In this document: positions 44,613 through 51,115 of the stretch, piece after piece
Layout: each line of letters opens with the position of its first letter
Position numbering within the stretch: the first letter of the stretch is position 1
Assembly (NCBI RefSeq): GCF_028288185.1
Contig: NZ_JAQBOF010000008.1
Coordinates: forward strand, 62,001-126,000
DNA: 64,000 nt
Direction: 5' to 3'
Source: Mucilaginibacter sp.
Lineage (GTDB): Bacteria > Bacteroidota > Bacteroidia > Sphingobacteriales > Sphingobacteriaceae
Position numbers and translations under genes: made by a program
Notes under the pieces: generated by a model
Seen by the model: the letters and a program-made list of their open reading frames with translations, nothing else
The model's database searches: none
What the model was told of the DNA's origin: nothing

Positions 44613-45343
44613 TTAAAACCCGGTACCTGCTAATTATAAGCCTTATTTTTTGCAGCAATTGCCTGTTTGCGCAATCAGCCCCTTCGTGGGGTGGAGGTGC
44701 TGACCAAAAAGATATAAGCTTTGGTTTTAGCTTTAGTTACGTTAGCAGTTATTTTAAAATTGATAAAAAGGCCGACTGGCGTAAACCATACATCGATAAT
44801 GACGGCAACAAAATTACCGATTCGCTAAAAAGTATAGGCTCACCCAGTTCGCAGGGATTTGCGGTTGGCTTTTTAACCCGTTTCCGTATTACTGAACATC
44901 TGGAGGCCCGTATAACCCCCTCATTAATTTTTGCTGATCGCAGCTTGGATTATACCTACAATACACCATCGCAAAATATAAGCAAATCAGTACAAGCCAC
45001 ACAGGTTGATTTGCCTATATCTATTAAACTAAAATCTGACCGTATAGGCGATTTTAGGGCTTATGTATTGGGTGGTATAAAATATTCGCAAGCTATAGGC
45101 AGCCATGTAAACTCTGATGCAGGTTTAGGGCTGATTGATAAACACGTGAAAAACGTTAGCGGCTTTGCCTCGTACGAAGCTGGTTTGGGCTGCGATATAT
45201 ATTTTGAGTTTTTTAAATTATCGCCAGAGATCAAACTGTCCAACTCGTTTGGCAATGTATTACTTCCCGAAAATCATCCTTACTCCACACCTTTAAACAG
45301 ATTGGGGTTGCATACTTTAATGTTTAGCCTTTACTTTGAGTAA
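44609..45343 (+). CDS. porT: PorT-family outer-membrane beta-barrel protein (type IX secretion)
   Basis: A 244-residue exported protein with a signal peptide (about 1-20, ending LFAQ), then an eight-strand-like barrel pattern with aromatic-rich strands and a final YFE. It lies immediately after ubiE with a 4-nt overlap, the usual place of porT/sprT in Bacteroidota genomes. PorT is required for the type IX system. The T9SS-sorted mini-protein at 30341 shows that this genome uses the system. Assignment relies on position and barrel type; other porins of the PorT family are possible. Confidence 0.75.
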   Translation: MIKTRYLLIISLIFCSNCLFAQSAPSWGGGADQKDISFGFSFSYVSSYFKIDKKADWRKPYIDNDGNKITDSLKSIGSPSSQGFAVGFLTRFRITEHLEARITPSLIFADRSLDYTYNTPSQNISKSVQATQVDLPISIKLKSDRIGDFRAYVLGGIKYSQAIGSHVNSDAGLGLIDKHVKNVSGFASYEAGLGCDIYFEFFKLSPEIKLSNSFGNVLLPENHPYSTPLNRLGLHTLMFSLYFE

Positions 45344-45421
45344 CTGGTTGCTTTATTCTATATAAATCGTTTAATTCCCGACTAAAAAGCCTAATTTCGC
45401 AGCGGATTTAATACCACATCT

Positions 45422-46180
45422 ATGGCTAAAATTGCATTAATTACCGGGGCCACAGCAGGAATAGGCGAAGCTTGTGCGAAACTATTTGCCAGCGAAAATT
45501 ATAACCTGATACTTACCGGCCGCAGGCTTGACAGGTTAGAGAAACTAGCGGCAAGCCTTAATAAAAAATACAATACCGAAGTAGCCATTTGCGCCTTTGA
45601 TGTACGCGACCGCGAGCAGGTTACCAGTAATTTTGAAAGCCTGCCTGCTAAATGGAAAAAAGTTGATGTATTAATAAACAATGCCGGTTTAAGCCAGGGA
45701 TTAGATCCCATTCAAAATGGTAACCTGGATGATTGGGATACCATGATCGATACCAATATTAAAGGTTTGTTATATGTTAGCAAGGTTGTATCAAACTGGA
45801 TGATAGCTAATGGCAAGGGGCATATTGTAAATATAGGTTCAATAGCCGGCAAAGAAGTTTACGCTAATGGTAATGTGTATTGTGCCACCAAACATGCGGT
45901 AGATGCCTTAAATAAAGGTATGCGTATTGATTTGGTACAGCATGGCATAAAAGTTACGGCTATACACCCAGGCGCCGTAGAAACAGAATTTTCTGAAGTG
46001 CGTTTTCATGGCGACAAGGAACGGGCCAAAAAGGTATACGATGGATTTGATCCGTTAGTAGCCGAAGATATTGCCGAGACGATAATGTTCGTAATATCGC
46101 GCCCTAAGAATGTTAATATAAATGAGCTGTTAATAATGCCAACCGCGCAAGCTAACGCAACAACGATAGTTCGGAAATAA
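45422..46180 (+). CDS. SDR-family oxidoreductase (YdfG-like)
   Basis: A 252-residue classical short-chain dehydrogenase. The cofactor loop TGATAGIG (GxxxGxG) is near residues 8-15, NNAGLS follows, and the catalytic Ser plus YCATK (Tyr-x-x-x-Lys) is in GSIAGKEVYANGNVYCATK. The pattern matches NADP-dependent 3-hydroxy acid dehydrogenases (YdfG), which oxidise serine or 3-hydroxyisobutyrate. A near-consensus box TAATTTCG (45392-45399) lies 22 nt before the ATG. It is a single gene; after its stop begins a run of three different repeat families. Confidence 0.9.
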   Translation: MAKIALITGATAGIGEACAKLFASENYNLILTGRRLDRLEKLAASLNKKYNTEVAICAFDVRDREQVTSNFESLPAKWKKVDVLINNAGLSQGLDPIQNGNLDDWDTMIDTNIKGLLYVSKVVSNWMIANGKGHIVNIGSIAGKEVYANGNVYCATKHAVDALNKGMRIDLVQHGIKVTAIHPGAVETEFSEVRFHGDKERAKKVYDGFDPLVAEDIAETIMFVISRPKNVNINELLIMPTAQANATTIVRK

Positions 46181-46280
46181 ATGTGCAGATGTGCAAGTGT
46201 ACAGATATGCAAATGAATAAATAAAAAACAAATCCGATATCGAACATCCGAAATTCACTCATTCAATAATTCACTCAATT
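46180..46280. repeat. Composite of three word-repeat families
   Basis: Back to back in one gap are: GATGTGCAAGTG-type words (46180-46216), AATCCGATATCGAACATCCGA (46230-46250; compare 112-147) and AAATTCACTCATTC-type words (46251-46280). Each family occurs alone elsewhere in the window. They separate the SDR gene from yqeY and leave only about 5 nt for a leader. Confidence 0.7.
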
Positions 46281-46285
46281 AAGAT

Positions 46286-46735
46286 ATGTCATTAATACAA
46301 CAAATAGATCAGGATATTAAACTTGCTATGCTGGCTAAACAGGCAGACCGTCTACAAGCTTTACGCGCTGTAAAATCGGCCTTATTACTGGCAAAAACCG
46401 AAAAAGGCGCTGCTGAAGAACTAACACCCGAAGCCGAAATTAAAGTATTGCAAAAGCTGGTAAAACAGCGCAAGGAATCGGCTGATATTTATAAGACCCA
46501 AAATCGCGATGACCTGTATCAGATAGAAATAGCCGAAATGCAGGTTATTGAACCTTATCTGCCACAACAAATGACACGTTTTGAAATTGAAGGTTTTATA
46601 CAAGAGCTGATTGAACGTATTGGCGCTACCTCCATACAGGATATGGGGCGTGTAATGGGTATGGCTAATAAAGAACTGGCGGGCCAGGCTGACGGCAAAA
46701 CCATATCAGAGGTTGTGAAACAATTGCTAGGCTAA
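46286..46735 (+). CDS. yqeY: GatB/YqeY domain protein
   Basis: A 149-residue protein equal to the YqeY family: it starts with LIQQIDQDIKLAMLAKQADRLQALRAVKSALLLA and has the C-terminal helical segment (QDMGRVMGMANKELAGQADGKTISEVVKQLLG) shared with the tail of GatB, where it contacts tRNA. Its cellular role is unknown; tRNA-dependent amidotransfer is a suggestion for the family. It is preceded by the three-family repeat block. A weak hairpin (TTGCAG/CTGCAA, 46753-46769) lies after its stop. Confidence 0.9.
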   Translation: MSLIQQIDQDIKLAMLAKQADRLQALRAVKSALLLAKTEKGAAEELTPEAEIKVLQKLVKQRKESADIYKTQNRDDLYQIEIAEMQVIEPYLPQQMTRFEIEGFIQELIERIGATSIQDMGRVMGMANKELAGQADGKTISEVVKQLLG

Positions 46736-46803
46736 TTTATTTGTTATAATTGTTGCAGATAAACTGCAATAAGCTATTTTTATGGCGAGGATTAACATTG
46801 ATA

Positions 46804-46836
46804 AGACTTACGAAGTTTTAGAAACTTCGTAAGTCT
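46804..46836. repeat. Perfect 15-bp palindrome (AGACTTACGAAGTTT)
   Basis: The arms AGACTTACGAAGTTT and AAACTTCGTAAGTCT enclose TAG. It is nearly the same as the dyad at 20269-20300. It lies between yqeY and the alpha/beta hydrolase on the same strand and has no T run. Confidence 0.75.
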
Positions 46837-46872
46837 GACACACAGAATTAACATTTACAAAGAATATAATAT

Positions 46873-47634
46873 ATGAGTTTCGTGCTTAAAGAGGAACGTG
46901 GTTTTAGTTACATCGATGAGGGCGAAGGCGAAGTGCTATTATTGTTGCACGGCTTAATGGGGGGTCTTAGTAATTGGGAAGAAGTTATTGAGGAGTTTAG
47001 AGGCCGGTACCGGGTAATTTTACCTATGCTGCCGGTGTATGACTTGCCAGTAATAACTACAGGGGTTAAAACGTTATCAAAATACGTACACAAGTTTGTA
47101 AAGTATAAAAAGTTGCAGAACGTTATACTTTTAGGTAACTCGTTAGGTGGGCATGTGGGTTTAATATATTCGTTAGCCCATCCTGAAAGATTAAAGGCTT
47201 TAGTTTTAAGCGGGAGCTCGGGTTTATACGAAAATGCTTTTGGAGGGTCTTTCCCGCGAAGGGAAAGTATGGATTTTGTAAAAGAAAAGGTTGAATACAC
47301 ATTTTACGACCCTAAAATTGCTACGCCCGAATTAATTGACGAAGTTTATAAACTAGTTAATGACCGTCATAGTGTTATAAGGTTATTAGCTATGGCAAAA
47401 TCGGCCATACGCCATAACATGAAAAAGGACCTGCATAAAATACGCATACCGGTTTCATTAATTTGGGGTAGAAACGATAAAATAACACCGCCGGAAGTTG
47501 CTGAAGAATTTAACCAGCTATTGCCGGATTCTGAATTGCACTGGATAGATAAATGCGGGCATGCCGCCATGATGGAGCATCCGCAGGAGTTTAACCGCTT
47601 ATTAAAGGGATTTTTAGAAAAAATAGGAGCGTAA
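46873..47634 (+). CDS. Alpha/beta hydrolase
   Basis: A 253-residue alpha/beta-hydrolase fold enzyme. The oxyanion region is LLLHGLMGG, the nucleophile elbow is LLGNSLGGH with Ser90, the acid is in SLIWGRNDKITP (Asp) and the histidine is in IDKCGHAAMMEHP, giving a complete triad. Near relatives include hydrolases of the MhpC/EstB group; the substrate is unknown. The next gene (CBS protein) begins 1 nt past its stop, and nadK follows, so it is likely the first gene of that conserved cluster. Confidence 0.88.
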   Translation: MSFVLKEERGFSYIDEGEGEVLLLLHGLMGGLSNWEEVIEEFRGRYRVILPMLPVYDLPVITTGVKTLSKYVHKFVKYKKLQNVILLGNSLGGHVGLIYSLAHPERLKALVLSGSSGLYENAFGGSFPRRESMDFVKEKVEYTFYDPKIATPELIDEVYKLVNDRHSVIRLLAMAKSAIRHNMKKDLHKIRIPVSLIWGRNDKITPPEVAEEFNQLLPDSELHWIDKCGHAAMMEHPQEFNRLLKGFLEKIGA

Positions 47635-47635
47635 T

Positions 47636-48298
47636 ATGTTTGCAGTTGAATTGATAGCTGACGCGATACCACCGGTTCACACCTCTGATACGATACAGAA
47701 GGTGCTTGATCGTATGGTTGAGTTTAGGGTGCGCCACCTGCCAATTGTAAACGAAGACCAGTTTCTGGGCCTGATTGCCGAAAGCGACATACAGCCCGAG
47801 ATAGATACGCAAACGCCTATTGGATCGCTGGCGCTATCGCTGGTTAATCCATACGTGCGTGAGGATCAGCACGTTTATGATGTTATACGCCTGTTTTATG
47901 AGCAACAGTTAAGCGTTGTGCCGGTACTGGATATTAAAAAGAACTATTTAGGCATTATACCAATTAATGCCATGAACCAGTATTTTGCCACTATTACTTC
48001 GGTATCACAGCCGGGTGGTATCATTATACTGGATATTAATAATAAAAACAATTCGCTGGCGCATATGGCGCAGATCGTAGAGTCGGACAATGCACAGATC
48101 TTAAGCTCGTACGTGCGTGCTTTTCCTGATTCAACACGGCTGGAGGTCACACTAAAAGTAAACAAACAGGATATCTCTAATATAATTGCTACCTTTTTAC
48201 GTTACGAATATGATGTAAAAGCCACCTTTAATCATAGCGAACATGATGATGGAGCAATGGATAGGTATGCCTCATTGATGAATTACCTTAATTTATAA
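47636..48298 (+). CDS. CBS domain-pair protein with ACT-like C-terminus
   Basis: A 220-residue cytoplasmic protein. Two CBS motifs (about 1-60, RVRHLPIVNEDQFLGLIAESDI, and about 65-125, QLSVVPVLDIKKNYLGIIP) usually bind adenine nucleotides such as ATP or AMP. The remaining part (about 130-200, GGIIILDINNKNNSLAHMAQIVESDNAQILS) resembles an ACT-like regulatory fold. It sits between an alpha/beta hydrolase and nadK, a layout conserved in Bacteroidota. It may sense nucleotide state for NAD metabolism; this is inference from position. Confidence 0.82.
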   Translation: MFAVELIADAIPPVHTSDTIQKVLDRMVEFRVRHLPIVNEDQFLGLIAESDIQPEIDTQTPIGSLALSLVNPYVREDQHVYDVIRLFYEQQLSVVPVLDIKKNYLGIIPINAMNQYFATITSVSQPGGIIILDINNKNNSLAHMAQIVESDNAQILSSYVRAFPDSTRLEVTLKVNKQDISNIIATFLRYEYDVKATFNHSEHDDGAMDRYASLMNYLNL

Positions 48299-48303
48299 TA
48301 AAT

Positions 48304-48385
48304 TGGTCCATAGTCGATGGACGATAGACCATAGTATTATATCTAAACATAAACTATCGACCATCGACTATGGTCCATGGACTAC
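48304..48385. repeat. Word-like long inverted repeat (CCATAGTCGATGG family)
   Basis: The left arm (48304-48336) and right arm (48352-48385) are imperfectly complementary, formed from shuffled words CCATAG, TCGATGG, GACTATGG, and the loop is about 15 nt. It fills the CBS-nadK gap and supplies the apparent ATG at 48377, which is therefore unlikely to be the real nadK start. Confidence 0.75.
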
Positions 48386-48394
48386 AAAACAACC

Positions 48395-49276
48395 ATGAAA
48401 ATAGCAGTATACGGCAGACAGTTTAATGACCAGGCAGTATTGCCGTACATACAGCAGGTGTTTGACAGCTTATCGTTGCATTCGGTCGAGGTCTATGTTC
48501 ATCATCAGCTCAATAACTATTTAGCCGGAAAAATTGATACCGTAATTTATAATGTATTAAATGAAGGCGACAAGATAAAAGGCCTTATTGATGTATTTAT
48601 TACGCTTGGTGGTGATGGTACTTTGCTTGATATGGTGAGCGTTATCCGCGATTCGGGCGTGCCGGTAATAGGCCTAAACTTTGGCAGGTTAGGTTTTTTA
48701 GCCAGTGTAAATAAAAGCGACATAGCATCGGCCATACACGCGGTGGTTAATAACCAATATACCCTGGATGGCCGTGGCTTATTAACTGTCGAATCTGAAC
48801 TGAACATATTAGGTCTGGATAACTTCGCGCTTAATGATATTACTATCCACAAGCGCGATGACTCGGCCATGATCACTACTAACATGTTTTTGGATGGCGA
48901 GTTTTTAAACTCTTACTGGGGCGATGGCATTATAATAGCTACAGCAACCGGCTCAACCGCATATTCATTAAGTTGCGGCGGGCCTATAATATTTCCTGAG
49001 TCGAACAGCATTGTTGTGACACCTGTTGCGCCGCATAATTTAAACGTGAGGCCAATTGTACTGCCGGATAGCAGCGTGCTATCCTTCGAGGTTGAATCGC
49101 GTAGCTCTAACTATATTTTATCGTGCGATTCGAAAACTGAAATAATAGATAAGCCCATGCGGTTTAAGGTACAGAAAGCAAAATTTGAGTTAAATCTTAT
49201 CCGTTTAAGTAATGAAAGTTATTTATCAACGTTAAGAAACAAACTATTGTGGGGCCTTGACGCGCGCAATTACTAA
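48395..49276 (+). CDS. nadK: NAD kinase
   Basis: From the ATG at 48395 the product has 293 residues; the upstream ATG (48377) lies in the repeat and adds only MDYKTT. It phosphorylates NAD to NADP. Conserved residues include the ITLGGDGTLLDMV motif (GGDG at 72-75, catalytic Asp74), NDITIHKRD, and GDGIIIATATGSTAYSLSCGGPI. No extra domain is seen. It is bordered by the CBS protein and the DUF6089 gene, whose -7 box overlaps its stop. Confidence 0.95.
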   Translation: MKIAVYGRQFNDQAVLPYIQQVFDSLSLHSVEVYVHHQLNNYLAGKIDTVIYNVLNEGDKIKGLIDVFITLGGDGTLLDMVSVIRDSGVPVIGLNFGRLGFLASVNKSDIASAIHAVVNNQYTLDGRGLLTVESELNILGLDNFALNDITIHKRDDSAMITTNMFLDGEFLNSYWGDGIIIATATGSTAYSLSCGGPIIFPESNSIVVTPVAPHNLNVRPIVLPDSSVLSFEVESRSSNYILSCDSKTEIIDKPMRFKVQKAKFELNLIRLSNESYLSTLRNKLLWGLDARNY

Positions 49277-49281
49277 ATTTG
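49274..49281 (+). promoter_or_regulatory. -7 box of the DUF6089 gene, overlapping the nadK stop
   Basis: TAAATTTG, beginning with the nadK stop codon itself, is followed after 4 nt by the ATG at 49286, again predicting a leaderless mRNA. A -33 TTG at optimal spacing is not clear (candidates give 14 or 24 nt). Confidence 0.5.
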
Positions 49282-49285
49282 GCGG

Positions 49286-50050
49286 ATGTCTAAAACGTTA
49301 GCTGTTATAATTTTACTGTTCATCTCGTTTAATTTACAGGCACAAACCTGGGAGTTAGGCGTTTTTGGCGGTGGTGCAGGCTACATGGGCGATCTGAACC
49401 AAAACAATCCCTTAAAAATTTCGGGCTTGGCGGGTGGCGCTTTTGTTAAACGCAATTTTGATGGTTACCTGGCATTAAAATTAAGTTACACCTATGGCCA
49501 AATAAAAGGTGCAGACAGCTTATCAAATAATCAGCAGGATCGTAACCGTAATTTGAGTTTTAACACCCGGCTAAATGAAGTAAGCTTAACCGGCGAGTTT
49601 AACTTTATGGAATATGTACCATCTGTAAGTAAAAATATATATACGCCTTATATTTTTGCCGGTATTGCTTATACCGGTTATAACCCACGAGCCACCTACC
49701 AAGGGTATACTTATGAACTGCGTACATTAGAAACCGAAGGTAAATCTTATCCAAAATCAACAATTGCGGTGCCTTTTGGTGCCGGTATTAAATACAATAT
49801 TGCGGGCCGTCTAAGTTTAGGGGCCGAGTTGGGGTACAGAACAGCATATACCGATTATTTGGATGATGTAAGTGGTGTTTATGCCGATAAAAGCAAATTA
49901 GGGAGCGCAATATCAATTGCTTTGTCTGACAGGTCTGGACAAAATATCCCTGCAGGTATACAGCGCGGCGATCTGCGGCCACACGATACTTATATGTTTT
50001 TAGGCTTTACTATATCATATACTTTCATAACGCAAAAGTGTTATTATTAA
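49286..50050 (+). CDS. DUF6089 family outer-membrane protein
   Basis: A 254-residue exported protein: signal peptide about 1-19 (ending LQAQ) and a beta-barrel-like mature part with the family start TWELGVFGGGAGYMGDLNQ, and IYTPYIFAGIAYTGYNP, then GAGIKYNIAGRLSLGAELGYRTAYTDYLDDVSG. It recalls the OmpA-type small barrels and the lipid A deacylase-like shape of DUF6089. Function is not known. In Bacteroidota it lies between nadK and uppS-bamA, as here, suggesting an envelope role. Confidence 0.82.
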   Translation: MSKTLAVIILLFISFNLQAQTWELGVFGGGAGYMGDLNQNNPLKISGLAGGAFVKRNFDGYLALKLSYTYGQIKGADSLSNNQQDRNRNLSFNTRLNEVSLTGEFNFMEYVPSVSKNIYTPYIFAGIAYTGYNPRATYQGYTYELRTLETEGKSYPKSTIAVPFGAGIKYNIAGRLSLGAELGYRTAYTDYLDDVSGVYADKSKLGSAISIALSDRSGQNIPAGIQRGDLRPHDTYMFLGFTISYTFITQKCYY

Positions 50051-50311
50051 ACTAAGATTTCCGGGATTAAAGATTATAGGATTAATAGTTAAATAGTTAT
50101 CCTGGCAATCCAAAAATCTTATAAATCGTAGTCTAAACTTTCTTTTCATCAGCATACTAAAAAAGTACAAAGTAAGTTTTACCTTTGTCACCTGAAAAAT
50201 TGGGCATTATTTAATAAAAGCGTAATTATCAGGCGTGTTATTAGGGAGTAATTTTTTATCGAAAACACGTATTGTAAGCCTGCATCGGCTTTTATTGATC
50301 GGCAAAGGAAA
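50051..50311 (+). promoter_or_regulatory. Gap before uppS: word repeats and a -7 box
   Basis: Positions 50053-50133 hold words of the GGATTAAAGATT type with a complementary part at about 50105-50128. TACCTTTG (50181-50188) is the likely -7 box for uppS-bamA, leaving a leader of about 120 nt. A small stem AAGCC/GGCTT (50276-50291) followed by T residues lies shortly before the start, and might slow transcription. No small gene was seen. Confidence 0.45.
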
Positions 50312-51052
50312 ATGAGTTATAAGGATCAGATTGATTTGTTAAAGTTACCCCAGCATATAGCCATTATTATGGACGGCAATGGCAGGTGGGCAAAAGACAA
50401 AGGCAAATTAAGAATATTCGGTCATCATAATGGCGTGCTTTCTGTTAGGGATGTAGTAGAGGGCGGTGTTAATCTGGGTGTTAAATATTTAACTCTTTAC
50501 ACTTTTTCGTCTGAAAATTGGAACCGCCCCAAGCTGGAGGTTATGGCTATTATGGAATTAATGGTTAGCACAATTAATAAAGAAATAAAAAATTTCATGG
50601 ACAAAAACGTTCGCCTAAATGCTATAGGCGATCTAAATATGCTGCCAAAAAAATGCTATGAGGAGTTAAATAACGCTATCAAAACAACCTCAAAAAATAC
50701 GGGGCTGGTATTAACATTGGCATTGAGCTATAGTTCGCGCCGCGAAATTGTTCAGGCCGCAAAAAACATAGCCATTAAAGTAAAAAGCGGCGAAATAAAT
50801 ATCGATGATATTGACGAAACGCTTTTTGAAAACAACCTGTACACCAGCGATATGCCCGACCCCGAGTTGTTGATAAGAACAAGCGGCGAATTCAGGATAA
50901 GTAATTATTTATTGTGGCAAATTGCCTATGCCGAATTGTATTTTACAAAAAAATTATGGCCCGATTTCAGGAAAGAAGATCTGTATGAAGCCATACTTGA
51001 TTACCAAAAACGCGAGCGCCGTTTTGGTATGACAAGTGAGCAAGTCAACTAA
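50312..51052 (+). CDS. uppS: Undecaprenyl diphosphate synthase (cis-prenyltransferase)
   Basis: A 246-residue cytoplasmic enzyme that extends farnesyl diphosphate with isopentenyl units to the C55 carrier for peptidoglycan and glycans. The P-loop-like motif HIAIIMDGNGRWAK has the catalytic Asp21; FGHHNGVLSVRD, YTFSSENWNRP, and the C-terminal PDPELLIRTSGEFRISNYLLWQIAYAELYF are all conserved. The length is standard. It is followed by bamA after 63 nt. Recycling of its product would need PAP2-type phosphatases such as those at 33054 and 37827. Confidence 0.97.
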   Translation: MSYKDQIDLLKLPQHIAIIMDGNGRWAKDKGKLRIFGHHNGVLSVRDVVEGGVNLGVKYLTLYTFSSENWNRPKLEVMAIMELMVSTINKEIKNFMDKNVRLNAIGDLNMLPKKCYEELNNAIKTTSKNTGLVLTLALSYSSRREIVQAAKNIAIKVKSGEINIDDIDETLFENNLYTSDMPDPELLIRTSGEFRISNYLLWQIAYAELYFTKKLWPDFRKEDLYEAILDYQKRERRFGMTSEQVN

Positions 51053-51115
51053 ATTTTTCCTTTTAACAAATTTTAACAACTGTATAAATTATTTTTAGCC
51101 CACTAAAATATCCGA

